A DNA stretch of 40,747 bases from Aequorivita sp. (GTDB lineage Bacteria; Bacteroidota; Bacteroidia; Flavobacteriales; Flavobacteriaceae). The stretch lies in assembly GCA_002715485.1 (NCBI GenBank), contig PAZL01000034.1, forward strand, positions 28,212-68,958. Direction: 5' to 3'. Of the stretch, positions 1-8,450 are shown in pieces (position 1 is the stretch's first letter; every line of letters starts with the position of its first letter). The notes beneath the pieces are model-generated. The model was not told the DNA's origin. It ran no database searches and saw only the letters and a list, made by a program, of their open reading frames with translations. Both the position numbers and the translations under genes were made by a program.

Positions 1-1214
1 GCCACTACCATCGGCAAACCCATGCCACCTTTTCGAATAATCGCCCCAAGCGGTGCCCCCACAAAAAACAAAATAATGCAAGCAATACCCAAAGCGTATT
101 TTTCGTGCAAGGCTATCTCGGTTTTATTCAACCTTTTGGTTTTATTTTTAAACTCAACCTTTTTTGCATCCACTGTTTGCAGGGTCCCTTTGGCATTGTT
201 CAATGCAAGTTTTACAATCTGCAATTGATGGGCAGGATTATAAATTTCAAGAATGGAGCTTATTGCGGGAGGTCTTGCGGAATCACTAATTTTATTTTCC
301 TTTAATTTTTCAACCCCACTGCGGTAGTACATGTTTTTTGTGTAAGATTGAATATCGGTAGAATAGCTATCAGAAAGCGAGTCAATCTCAACGCGTAACT
401 CACTGATATTGTACATATTTTGGTTATTGAGGTTATTCTCTTTATCAACATCTTTATTGTTCAATTCGGTAAGATCGATGTTTATGGAATATTCGTCAAA
501 ATAGCTTTTTGCAAAGGGCTCGCCCTTCTGTTTAGCCGCAGATTTAGCCTGAATTTCTTCGTAATAATTACCTTCCTTTAAAATTAGTGATAGGGTATTG
601 CTGCCTTCCTCACTTGCCAATTCACCATTATTGGCAATTATTACAGTAAAGTTCCCGTTTGGTTTGACTTCATTTTTTTTATGAATTACCACATCTTCCA
701 AAAACTGGTCCCGATCACCAGTTTTCTTTTCAACTTTTATGTTGAACATATCGCCAATTTGGCTGAACTGTCCTTCGGAAATTACCATGGAAGGCTGGAA
801 CTGCGAGATATTTCGCCGAAGGTTCTGCCATTTATATTCCGAATAAGGAATCACGTTATTTGCGAAAAAGAAAGCTGTAATTGACAGTACGACAATAAAA
901 CCAATCACACTTCCCATAGCGCGTTGCAGTGAAATTCCTGTAGATTTCATTGCGGCAAACTCATACTTCTCTGCAAAACTTCCAAAAACCATTAGGGAAG
1001 TTACCAAAATGGTGAGCGGGAGCACCAAAGGAATTAACCGCGGGGAAACGTACCAAAGAAATTTAAGCACGATCCAAACGTCCAAATCTTTTCCGGCTAG
1101 CTCTGAAATGTAGAGCCAAATGGTCTGCAGGACAAATATGAACATTAAAATAATGAAGACGCTCATGAACGTCTTCAAATATGTAACCAATATGTACCTG
1201 TCCAGTATTTTCAC
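1..1214 (-). CDS. LptF/LptG family permease (YjgP/YjgQ), partial
   Basis: Membrane permease of the lipopolysaccharide export ABC transporter (LptB2FG), which extracts LPS from the inner membrane. About 404 codons are present and the C-terminal end lies beyond the left edge. The start is a GTG (protein begins VKILDRYILVTYLKTF), 8 bases after the lolA stop; no ATG fits the family N-terminus. Visible are an N-terminal membrane segment, a second membrane pair around 'LIPLVLPLTILVTSLMVFGS' followed by the conserved 'AEKYEFAAMKSTGIS' motif, a long periplasmic region, and the 'VGAPLGAIIRKGGMGLP' motif before the last membrane segments. It is the third gene of a ftsK-lolA-permease operon. LptF versus LptG cannot be settled from this part. 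Confidence 0.9.
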   Translation of the reverse strand, partial: MKILDRYILVTYLKTFMSVFIILMFIFVLQTIWLYISELAGKDLDVWIVLKFLWYVSPRLIPLVLPLTILVTSLMVFGSFAEKYEFAAMKSTGISLQRAMGSVIGFIVVLSITAFFFANNVIPYSEYKWQNLRRNISQFQPSMVISEGQFSQIGDMFNIKVEKKTGDRDQFLEDVVIHKKNEVKPNGNFTVIIANNGELASEEGSNTLSLILKEGNYYEEIQAKSAAKQKGEPFAKSYFDEYSINIDLTELNNKDVDKENNLNNQNMYNISELRVEIDSLSDSYSTDIQSYTKNMYYRSGVEKLKENKISDSARPPAISSILEIYNPAHQLQIVKLALNNAKGTLQTVDAKKVEFKNKTKRLNKTEIALHEKYALGIACIILFFVGAPLGAIIRKGGMGLPMVV

Positions 1215-1222
1215 TTACGGGG

Positions 1223-1873
1223 CTATAGCTTGTTTATGTAGTAACCGTCTTTTTTGTACTTAGCCTCATCAAAAGTAAACAAGGTTTTGGAAACGGGTTG
1301 ATTTGTTTTAAATGAATTTACGGTAAGGGTGTATTTTGTACCCTTGTCATCGGTCTGTATCAATTTATAAATATGCTTGGTCTGTACATCTATCCCCAAG
1401 AGAATATCCTTTATTTCAGCTTTTGAATCAATAGGCGTAAGTTTTATATATTGAATTTTTCTACCCTTTACATTTTGTTCTATGTCCATCTTATAAGTGT
1501 AGCCTTTTTCATAAAAAGTGAGCATTTTTGAAGGTGTAATTTCCTTGTCATCCTTTGGGTTGTATGCTGAAATGGTTACTTCCTCATCTTCGGGAACGAT
1601 GGTATAAATATTCTTACCATCAAAAATTCGGGTGGTTCCAAGCATGTTCAAAACATATTTATCACCCTGAAGCGTAACATCGCCACGGGTTTCCTGATTT
1701 ACGTTTTCTTTGGAATTGTTCAAATTGTACTTAAAATCTATTGAAATGTTATCGTAGCTCTTGGCTTTTGCAGAAACCTCTTTCAGCAATGTTTTTGCGT
1801 CCTGTCCCTGTGAAAAGGTTGTTATAAAAAGTGCGATTAATAGAATACTTAGCTTGTGCATTTTAATTGTCAT
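1223..1873 (-). CDS. lolA: LolA-like outer-membrane lipoprotein carrier
   Basis: Periplasmic chaperone that carries lipoproteins from the LolCDE complex to the outer membrane. The 216-residue protein has a signal peptide (hydrophobic core SILLIALFITTF, likely cleaved near SQGQ) and a LolA-type beta-sheet body with the typical 'YDNISIDFKYNL', 'GDVTLQGDKYVLNM' and 'TRIFDGKNIYTIVPEDEEV' stretches. The first ATG overlaps the ftsK stop by 11 bases, suggesting translational coupling. A second ATG four codons later (start 1861) gives a more standard signal peptide (MHKLSIL) and is equally possible. It lies between ftsK and the LPS permease, so envelope biogenesis genes are cotranscribed with the division translocase. 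Confidence 0.9.
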   Translation of the reverse strand: MTIKMHKLSILLIALFITTFSQGQDAKTLLKEVSAKAKSYDNISIDFKYNLNNSKENVNQETRGDVTLQGDKYVLNMLGTTRIFDGKNIYTIVPEDEEVTISAYNPKDDKEITPSKMLTFYEKGYTYKMDIEQNVKGRKIQYIKLTPIDSKAEIKDILLGIDVQTKHIYKLIQTDDKGTKYTLTVNSFKTNQPVSKTLFTFDEAKYKKDGYYINKL

Positions 1874-4226
1874 TTTGTTCGTTATCTAAAAGTTGGTTCA
1901 AAGCATCAATTGTAGGAACCAAAACTTGCCGTGCCTTGCTGCCCTCAAAAGGACCAACAATACCTGCCGCTTCCATTTGGTCAATGATTCTTCCAGCTCG
2001 GTTATAACCTAATTTCAGCTTTCGCTGTAATAAGGAAGCGGAACCTTGCTGGGCAATCACCAATACTTCTGCGGCTTCACGGAACAGTTTGTCGCGTTCC
2101 TCTATGTCAATATCAAGAGTTGTGCCACCTTCTTCACCTACGTATTCTGGCAGTAAATGCGCATCGGGATATGCTTTCTGCGAGCCGATAAATTCCGTAA
2201 TATCTGCAACTTCAGGCGTATCTACGAACGCACATTGAATACGGGTCAGTTCATTTCCTTGGGTGTAAAGCATATCTCCACGACCTATTAGCTGATCTGC
2301 ACCCGAATTGTCCAAAATGGTCCGGGAATCAATTTTACTGGTTACCCTAAAGGCAATACGGGCCGGGAAGTTGGCTTTTATAATTCCCGTAATTACGTTT
2401 ACCGAAGGTCGCTGCGTAGCAATAATTAAATGGATCCCAATGGCCCTTGCAAGCTGAGCCAAACGTGCTATGGGCGTTTCCACTTCTTTACCTGCGGTCA
2501 TAATCAGATCTGCGAACTCGTCTATTACCAGCACGATGTAGGGTAAAAAGCGATGCCCCTCGTTTGGGTTTAGTTTTCGGTTTTTGAATTTAGTATTGTA
2601 TTCCTTAATGTTACGCACCATGGCATCCTTGAGCAAATCGTAACGCGTGTCCATTTCAATACAAAGGGAATTCAACGTGTTAATCACCTTTGCGGTATCG
2701 GTAATAATTGCCTCTTCGGTGTCGGGCAGTTTAGCCAGATAATGTCTTTCAATTTTGTTGAAAAGCGTCAGTTCTACTTTCTTTGGATCTACCAAAACGA
2801 ATTTCACTTCCGCAGGGTGCTTTTTGTATAAAAGCGAAGTCAATACCGCATTGAGCCCGACCGATTTTCCCTGGCCCGTGGCTCCTGCCATAAGCATATG
2901 CGGCATTTTAGCTAAATCTACCACAAATGTTTCATTGCTAATTGTTTTTCCAAACGCTATGGGAAGTTCCATTTCAGCATTTTGAAATTTAGCCGAAGCA
3001 ATCACCGAACGCATGGAAACGATTTTGGCATTTTTGTTCGGTACCTCGATTCCAATGGTTCCACGGCCGGGAATTGGGGCAATAATACGAATGCCCAATG
3101 CTGAAAGTGAAAGCGCGATATCGTCTTCCAGGTTTTTAATTTTTGAAATACGGATACCTGCGTCGGGTACAATTTCGTAAAGGGTTACGGTAGGCCCAAC
3201 GGTAGCCTTAATATTTGCAATACCTATTTTATAATTGCTGAGGGTTTCAACAATTCGGTTTTTATTTTCCTCAAGCTCCTCTTGATCGATTGTTATAGCA
3301 GCGCCCACAGTATGGTCGCGCAGCAATTCAATACTGGGAAACTTGTAGTTACTCAATTCCAATTTAGGGTCAAATTCCCCAAAGTCTTTTACCAGTTTAT
3401 CGCTCAGGTTTTCTATTTCCTCTTCATCAGCAACTTGTTCTACCTCCATTTCCACATCACCCTCTACATCTGACTTCAAAATTATTTTCTCGGTTACTGG
3501 GGTAGGTGGCGTTACTTTTTCTTCTATGTAGGGTTCCAGAACATCCTCTTCGTCTTCATCTTCATCTTCAATTTCACTTTGGGGTGTTGAAATCTCTTGT
3601 TCTGTTCTAATTTCATTGGAATCAAATTCTGAGGCAATTTGCTTTTTGGAGTTTTTAAAAGCATCGATCGCCATTTCGGGAGTGAGCTTTAATCGAACTA
3701 CAAGATAAACAATCAATATAAAGACCATTACTAGCATAGCGCCAACCAAACCCAAATAATCCTGCATCAGGTCATTGGTTTCAAAACCAATAATACCGCT
3801 GAAAAGTGTTGTCTTTTCTCCAAAAAATCCGAAGAAAACAGAAATCCAAAGCATTAAAACTAATCCCCAAAACCAAAACTTGGCCAATTGTTTTTTTGCA
3901 TAGTCGAAGAAATAATACACACCCGTTAAGGTTACCAGAAATCCAAAAATAAAAGCTGAGATTCCGAAACCGTCATAGATAAAAAAGTGCGCTACATTAG
4001 CCCCGAATTTGTTGAGCCAATTCTTGGTTTGCAGTTCGCGTTCTGATAAAATACCAATTTCGCTTTGGTCAGCCTGCCACGTAAAAAAGTAGGAGACAAA
4101 AGAAAACAATAGTGCCAATCCCAACAAAAACAAAAAGCTACCCAAAAGAATTTTCTGTTGTTTGGATAGCGAAAAGCTTATTTTTTTGCGAGGTGTTTTA
4201 GTTGTTGATTTTTTCTTTTTGGCCAT
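1863..4226 (-). CDS. ftsK: DNA translocase FtsK
   Basis: Septal DNA pump that clears the chromosome terminus during division and activates XerCD recombination at dif. The 787-residue protein has a basic start (MAKKKKSTTKTPRKK), four membrane segments within about the first 190 residues, and an acidic linker rich in E and D (about 205-275). The translocase motor has a Walker A motif GATGQGKSVG near residue 450 and a Walker B region 'YIVLVIDEFADLIM'. The C-terminal winged-helix gamma domain reads 'LQRKLKLGYNRAGRIIDQM'. Length is usual for Bacteroidota FtsK. It heads the ftsK-lolA-permease operon and overlaps lolA by 11 bases. A TATTTTTG box on the minus strand (4250-4257) could be a -7 element but I found no good -33 partner. 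Confidence 0.97.
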   Translation of the reverse strand: MAKKKKSTTKTPRKKISFSLSKQQKILLGSFLFLLGLALLFSFVSYFFTWQADQSEIGILSERELQTKNWLNKFGANVAHFFIYDGFGISAFIFGFLVTLTGVYYFFDYAKKQLAKFWFWGLVLMLWISVFFGFFGEKTTLFSGIIGFETNDLMQDYLGLVGAMLVMVFILIVYLVVRLKLTPEMAIDAFKNSKKQIASEFDSNEIRTEQEISTPQSEIEDEDEDEEDVLEPYIEEKVTPPTPVTEKIILKSDVEGDVEMEVEQVADEEEIENLSDKLVKDFGEFDPKLELSNYKFPSIELLRDHTVGAAITIDQEELEENKNRIVETLSNYKIGIANIKATVGPTVTLYEIVPDAGIRISKIKNLEDDIALSLSALGIRIIAPIPGRGTIGIEVPNKNAKIVSMRSVIASAKFQNAEMELPIAFGKTISNETFVVDLAKMPHMLMAGATGQGKSVGLNAVLTSLLYKKHPAEVKFVLVDPKKVELTLFNKIERHYLAKLPDTEEAIITDTAKVINTLNSLCIEMDTRYDLLKDAMVRNIKEYNTKFKNRKLNPNEGHRFLPYIVLVIDEFADLIMTAGKEVETPIARLAQLARAIGIHLIIATQRPSVNVITGIIKANFPARIAFRVTSKIDSRTILDNSGADQLIGRGDMLYTQGNELTRIQCAFVDTPEVADITEFIGSQKAYPDAHLLPEYVGEEGGTTLDIDIEERDKLFREAAEVLVIAQQGSASLLQRKLKLGYNRAGRIIDQMEAAGIVGPFEGSKARQVLVPTIDALNQLLDNEQNDN

Positions 4227-4426
4227 TAATGGAACGGTTGTCTTTTCAGCAAAAATACAAATATCAATGAGGAAAATTTGAAATTACAAAAAACAAATTC
4301 AAAATTTAAATTTCGAGTGAAAAGGTTTAAAACTCTTAACGTACTGAACGCTATAAATAATATAAAAGAGATTAAAAACTTCAATTAGAAAATTTGTTAC
4401 AGAAAGTAGGTAAACGCTATAAAAAA

Positions 4427-5425
4427 TTAGCTCAACAAATTATAAATTATTAAAAGTTTGCCGTTGCGTTTCCATTGAATCCAACCACTCCCCACGGTTT
4501 TAAAATCACTGTTTAATAGTAAAACTTTCATCCAATCGCCTTTAATTTGAATGGCTCTCATAAATTGGTGGGACGTGTTTTCTTCTCCGGAATTTTCAAA
4601 GGAACGCACGTGTACTTTTTCTTTTGAATTGGGTAGAAATTCAATCGAATGCATACTCAACAGGAATTCTGGCCAGTAAATTAATTGTCCTGCACGCCTA
4701 TCCACATAGGAAGTTTGTCCGTTGGTTTTATTTACAACTACTTCAATAAAATCTTCACTTACACTCACCACTTTAAAATACAGTCTGTCATAATCCAATT
4801 TTAAATATTCCGGCACCAAAAATGGAGGCGCGGTGGCTATTTCAAATTGATTAAATTTATTTCGTCTAAAGCTAATGCTGTCGTAAGGAATGTGGTCCAT
4901 TAATGATTTTTCAAGATTGGGATTTCCGTAGAAATATAAGGTAGGATTGTCATAATAGTTAGGTGAAAAAAAGCCCATTCCCATTTCGCTATTTTCTTGG
5001 TTTAAGATTTTGTGTGGAATCTCGGCCTCAACGTCATCAGCATATAACATTGCCATTCCCAACGGTTCTGTTTGAGAAGTAGGAGTAGTGGAGGGAGGGT
5101 CAAATTTTTCGCTTTCTTCTTTTTGAAGTTTATCCCGTTGCTGGAATTCAAAGTATTTATAGCCTACAGATGCAAGCAAAATTAGTAATAGAAAAAGGTT
5201 AAACTTAACAATTACTTTTGTAGCTACATAATATGCTATAAAGAAGGAGGCAATAAACCCCACTCCTGCAAAAATCACTCCATAGCCCACTACTATTGCA
5301 CCGCCTGCGAGTCCTTGGTTTTTACCTGCATCTATTGCTCCGGCAAAATAAAGCCCGAGGACAAAACATACTAAAAGCATAAGGATATAGAAGCCTATGC
5401 TTGCTGGTTTTAAAAGTTTTTTCAT
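4427..5425 (-). CDS. Hypothetical membrane protein, partner of VWA protein
   Basis: I do not recognise this 332-residue protein. It has three predicted membrane segments (about residues 11-30, 40-66 and 74-90), then a polar linker (about 95-120) and a soluble domain of about 210 residues that probably lies outside the membrane. The domain contains 'GMGFFSPNYYDNPTLYFYG', two segments resembling SH3-like beta sheets ('DRLYFKVVSVSEDFIEVVVN', 'IKGDWMKVLLLN'), and a C-terminal 'GSGWIQWKRNGKLLIIYNLL'. It begins 2 bases after the stop of the upstream VWA gene, so the two are almost certainly cotranscribed and may act together. The 200 bases after its stop (4227-4426) are very AT-rich, with no gene or clear terminator. 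Confidence 0.75.
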   Translation of the reverse strand: MKKLLKPASIGFYILMLLVCFVLGLYFAGAIDAGKNQGLAGGAIVVGYGVIFAGVGFIASFFIAYYVATKVIVKFNLFLLLILLASVGYKYFEFQQRDKLQKEESEKFDPPSTTPTSQTEPLGMAMLYADDVEAEIPHKILNQENSEMGMGFFSPNYYDNPTLYFYGNPNLEKSLMDHIPYDSISFRRNKFNQFEIATAPPFLVPEYLKLDYDRLYFKVVSVSEDFIEVVVNKTNGQTSYVDRRAGQLIYWPEFLLSMHSIEFLPNSKEKVHVRSFENSGEENTSHQFMRAIQIKGDWMKVLLLNSDFKTVGSGWIQWKRNGKLLIIYNLLS

Positions 5426-5427
5426 CC

Positions 5428-6822
5428 TTAAAAATTTAAGGTTTTGGTAATAGCTTCCCCTTTTTTTACTTCAATGGTTATAGTTTGTGCTTTGCGGTCT
5501 TTATAATTTCCAAGGGGTGTTACTTTTACTTTATAAGTTCCGGGATTCAATAAAAATTCTTTTCCACGGTCATAAGTTCGCCCTCCCGCAACATTTTTTC
5601 CAGTACCCATCTCACCAATGGTCACCATGCTGTCTATGGAATTACCCTCCGCCTTTGCATCAATAAATGCGGTGCCTGTGGTAAAGTTGTACGATATTGG
5701 TTTAACTCCACTTGCTTCAACCTTTACATTTTCAATTTCAGTATAGGTTTCCATTCCTTTCATATCGCCCAAGGCCTGAATGGTTATTTTATAGATTCCG
5801 GGATTTACTTCCACTTCCTTGGGTTCTCTGTAAGTGCGCAGCGATGCTGCGGTTTTTCCTTTTGAGTCTATAACGTTTACCAAACAGTCCCAGTTTTTGC
5901 CATTATTGGTAGTACTTACCCCAATTTTTCCACCATCAAAACTGATAGTTTGATGTACAATCTTGTCTTCAAAACTTTGAATTCCTTCCACGGGAACCAT
6001 CTTTACATCGCTGCCTTCAAGTGGAGTGACTTCAAAATTGTATTTGCTGGGGGGTAAGTAGAAATAGGCAGTATCTTTATACGTCCGAACGCTTATGGGG
6101 GCACGTTTTGCAACAATATCATACGCTTTCACCCAAGCATCTATTGCCACGCCGTTTTTAACGGCATACACCGAAACGTTTCCTTTGGGCTTATCAACGG
6201 TTTCCGAGGTAGCTTCAGTCATTACCTCAGTAAGTCCAGCAGTATCTGAAGCATCATAGTATTTACCATCTCCCGCATCTGCGGCACACCTAAGTTGTTC
6301 TGTTTCATTTGCTTTTAAGCCGAAACCTACAATGTGCAATCTAAAATCAATTCCCTCCTTTTTGGCAGCTGTCACAACATTACAAATGTTGCCATCGCAA
6401 GATTCAATACCATCCGTTATTAAAATAATGGTTGCCTTTTTCTTTGATTTTCGAAGTCCATCAATTACTTGTGATGCAGCATAAGCTAAGGGAGTCATTC
6501 CCAAGGGCTTTATTTTTTTTAAGGAAGAATTTATTTCACTTTTTGAATTATTCTCTATGGAAACAAGCGTTTCCACATCTTTGCAATCTCCCTTTTTCCG
6601 ATGGCCGTAGGCAACAAGGCCCACGTTTTGGTTTGCGGGAAGCTTATTCACCGTAGTTGAAAGAACCTCACTGGCTATTTCCATCTTGGTTTTTCCTTGC
6701 ATTTGGCCCCACATGGAGCCACTTGCATCGTAAATAAAAATAATCGGGGAAGGGGCTTCCGATTGTGCTGTAAGCTGAATTGAAAACAGCAGTAAACACA
6801 AAATTGTGGCTAATTGCTTCAT
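5428..6822 (-). CDS. Secreted VWA-domain protein
   Basis: A 464-residue exported protein with a signal peptide (MKQLATILCLLLFSIQLTAQ) followed directly by a von Willebrand factor A domain (about 26-210). The metal-ion-dependent adhesion site is complete: D32-x-S34-x-S36 in 'YDASGSMWGQ', T110 in 'GMTPLAYA' and D137 in 'ITDGIES'. Several cysteines (C80, C142, C147 and one in 'LRCAADAG') could form disulfides. The rest is three similar beta-rich modules, each with a 'R.Y...KE..LNPG.YK' type end, e.g. 'TYREPKEVEVNPGIYKITI' and 'YDRGKEFLLNPGTYKVKV', suggesting an internal repeat of an extracellular sandwich fold. The substrate is unknown. It forms a two-gene unit with the membrane protein 2 bases downstream. 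Confidence 0.85.
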   Translation of the reverse strand: MKQLATILCLLLFSIQLTAQSEAPSPIIFIYDASGSMWGQMQGKTKMEIASEVLSTTVNKLPANQNVGLVAYGHRKKGDCKDVETLVSIENNSKSEINSSLKKIKPLGMTPLAYAASQVIDGLRKSKKKATIILITDGIESCDGNICNVVTAAKKEGIDFRLHIVGFGLKANETEQLRCAADAGDGKYYDASDTAGLTEVMTEATSETVDKPKGNVSVYAVKNGVAIDAWVKAYDIVAKRAPISVRTYKDTAYFYLPPSKYNFEVTPLEGSDVKMVPVEGIQSFEDKIVHQTISFDGGKIGVSTTNNGKNWDCLVNVIDSKGKTAASLRTYREPKEVEVNPGIYKITIQALGDMKGMETYTEIENVKVEASGVKPISYNFTTGTAFIDAKAEGNSIDSMVTIGEMGTGKNVAGGRTYDRGKEFLLNPGTYKVKVTPLGNYKDRKAQTITIEVKKGEAITKTLNF

Positions 6823-6907
6823 AATGAAATTGGTTGGTTGCCCTTAAAGATATAAAAAAATATATAATTATTTGTATATCAATAAATTGCGAATTTCATT
6901 ATGAATT

Positions 6908-7267
6908 TTAAAATTTCGGAATATAAATGATGCAACCAATGATAACGGCAGTAACTGCGGCAAAAAATACAGCCCCTGCTGCTACATCTTTTATAAAACC
7001 AATTTTGTTGTGGAAATCTGGATGTACAAAATCTGCAATTTCCTCAGCAGCGGTGTTAAGGCCCTCAATGCTCATAACCAAACCGATTGCAAAAACTTGA
7101 AGTATCCATTCCGTAGCCGAAATTTCAAAATAAAAGCCTGCAAAGGTCATAATGATACCGATTACCGCCTGCACTTGGATGCTCGCCTCATGGCGTAATA
7201 AAAGCAAAGCGCCCTTGAATGCGTAGCCGCATCCTTTTAGGCGCTTTCCCAAAAATGAATTCCACAT
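6908..7267 (-). CDS. dgkA: Diacylglycerol/undecaprenol kinase family protein
   Basis: Small integral-membrane lipid kinase of the DgkA family (119 residues, the usual length), phosphorylating diacylglycerol or undecaprenol. The conserved core is present: E68-x-x-N71-x-x-x-E75 in 'SIEGLNTAAEE', D79 and the K93-D94-V-A-A-G-A motif. Three hydrophobic helices are visible (about 32-47, 52-68 and 95-115). The start codon overlaps the tpx stop by one base (TAATG), so it is translationally coupled to tpx. Whether the substrate is diacylglycerol or undecaprenol cannot be told from sequence; many non-proteobacterial members use undecaprenol. Confidence 0.93.
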   Translation of the reverse strand: MWNSFLGKRLKGCGYAFKGALLLLRHEASIQVQAVIGIIMTFAGFYFEISATEWILQVFAIGLVMSIEGLNTAAEEIADFVHPDFHNKIGFIKDVAAGAVFFAAVTAVIIGCIIYIPKF

Positions 7268-7767
7268 TATAAAAGTGGTTTTAATGCTGAAAGATAATCG
7301 GGTTCCTCTCCAATGTCAGGCACTTGCTGGCTGTGGATTACTTTTCCGTTTTCGTCCAAAACCACAACTGCACGGGAATGAAGCCCTCTTAAGGCGCCGT
7401 TTTCCATTTCCACTCCGTAATTTTTTCCGAAGTTTCCATCGCGGAAATCAGAAAGATTGGTAACATTGTTTATTTCCTCATCGCTTACAAAACGCTTTTG
7501 TGCAAAGGGAAGGTCTTTGGAAATGCAAAGCACTTTGGTATTTTTTAGACCAGTAGCCTTCTCGTTAAATTTTCGCACAGATGTAGCACAAACATTTGTG
7601 TCTATACTGGGAAATATATTCATTATGACCCGCGAGCCTTTAAAATCCGAAAGCTTTTTTGAACTTAAATCCTGTGCTGTTAAATTGAAATCTGGGGCTG
7701 TATCGCCTACCTGAGGTAGCGTTCCAAGAGTTTCTATGTTATTGTCTCCTAATTTTATGGTTGCCAT
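7267..7767 (-). CDS. tpx: Thiol peroxidase Tpx, resolving Cys replaced by Val
   Basis: Peroxiredoxin of the Tpx subfamily (166 residues), reducing hydroperoxides in the cytoplasm or periplasm. The peroxidatic cysteine C60 lies in the diagnostic 'NIFPSIDTNVCATSVRKFN' motif, and 'LCISKDLPFAQKRF' follows. In E. coli Tpx that stretch ends RFC, where the Cys is the resolving residue (C95). Here it is RFV (V94, codon GTA), so the canonical resolving cysteine is missing; only C81 remains as a second Cys. The enzyme may work by a one-Cys mechanism or use C81. First gene of a tpx-dgkA pair. A weak TATCTTTA box at 7792-7799 (minus) could be its -7 element. Confidence 0.95.
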   Translation of the reverse strand: MATIKLGDNNIETLGTLPQVGDTAPDFNLTAQDLSSKKLSDFKGSRVIMNIFPSIDTNVCATSVRKFNEKATGLKNTKVLCISKDLPFAQKRFVSDEEINNVTNLSDFRDGNFGKNYGVEMENGALRGLHSRAVVVLDENGKVIHSQQVPDIGEEPDYLSALKPLL

Positions 7768-7854
7768 TTTATAGTTTTTAAAGTGAAGCCTTAAAGATAC
7801 GTATTCAGTTTTGCTTAAAATGCAAACAACTTCTTAAAGAATTTATCTAAAAAG

Positions 7855-7886
7855 AAAACCCCTCTACAAATATGCAAAGGGGCTTT
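7855..7886 (-). terminator. Rho-independent terminator of the peroxiredoxin operon
   Basis: On the minus strand CCCCT pairs with AGGGG (7878-7882 with 7859-7863), extended by A/T pairs around one mismatch, and is followed by TTTTCTTTTT. It sits about 20 bases past the stop of the last operon gene at 7904 and before tpx, separating the two transcription units. Confidence 0.6.
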
Positions 7887-7903
7887 ATAATTATAATAAT
7901 CTC

Positions 7904-8152
7904 CTATCGGTCTATAGAACCCAAAACTTTTTGTGCAAATGCATTTGCTGCATCGCGTTCGGGCATACCGTCATCAATCATTTTATGCACTTCCACCGCC
8001 CCGCAAAGGTTGGTGATAAGTTCGCCAATGATATCCATCTCTTCTTCAGTTATCCGGTTGTATTCGCTGTACGATTCCAAAACTTCTATACAGTTTTCAA
8101 TCTGTATTGTGGAATTGTTTCGCTGAATATGTCTAATTACTGGCAACTTCAT
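7904..8152 (-). CDS. Small unknown protein in peroxiredoxin operon (DUF6952-like)
   Basis: An 82-residue soluble, mostly helical protein starting MKLPVIRHIQR. I believe it matches the Bacteroidota family DUF6952, but this is from memory. Its start overlaps the end of the thioredoxin gene by 20 bases, so it is translated from the same message. It has two cysteines, in 'IENCIEVLES' and 'TNLCGAVEVHKMID', and an acidic middle ('ITEEEMDIIGELI'). There is no signal peptide or membrane segment. Tight linkage to thioredoxin and peroxiredoxin suggests a role in thiol redox balance, but nothing in the sequence proves it. Confidence 0.8.
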   Translation of the reverse strand: MKLPVIRHIQRNNSTIQIENCIEVLESYSEYNRITEEEMDIIGELITNLCGAVEVHKMIDDGMPERDAANAFAQKVLGSIDR

Positions 8153-8447
8153 TTACAAGATCTTTTAAAAGTTCAAATTTGTTGGTCTGCAGCTGATTTA
8201 CCAATTCGCCATTTCTGAAAGTAGCGAAGGTTGGCAAATTATCTACATTAGCCATTTTTCTGCTTTCAGGGAATTTTTCCGCATCCACTAAAACAAATTT
8301 ATAACCTTCAGTTTCTGACGCCAACTTCTTAAACTTTGGCTTCATCAATCTGCAATTGCCGCACCAACCCGCCGAAAATTGAACTATTACGTCCTTTTTT
8401 TCAGCAACCAATTGCTGTAGACTATCGTCTGCTAATTCAAGTACCAT
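8133..8447 (-). CDS. Thioredoxin family protein (WCGNC active site)
   Basis: Cytoplasmic thioredoxin-fold protein of 104 residues, with no signal peptide. The redox pair is W28-C29-G30-N31-C32, so Asn replaces the Pro of classical thioredoxin (WCGPC), which should shift the redox potential. The cis-proline loop is present ('NLPTFATF', P72). It lies 3 bases downstream of a typical 2-Cys peroxiredoxin and overlaps the small unknown gene by 20 bases. The natural inference is that it is the electron donor, or one of the donors, for that peroxiredoxin. Start choice is clear: ATG 3 bases after the upstream stop. Confidence 0.93.
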   Translation of the reverse strand: MVLELADDSLQQLVAEKKDVIVQFSAGWCGNCRLMKPKFKKLASETEGYKFVLVDAEKFPESRKMANVDNLPTFATFRNGELVNQLQTNKFELLKDLVNEVASN

Positions 8448-8450
8448 ACT

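Noticed and set aside
4227-4426. Possible small gene or RNA in the AT-rich gap before ftsK
   Set aside because: No open frame with plausible start, no hairpin with T run and no conserved motif that I can see.
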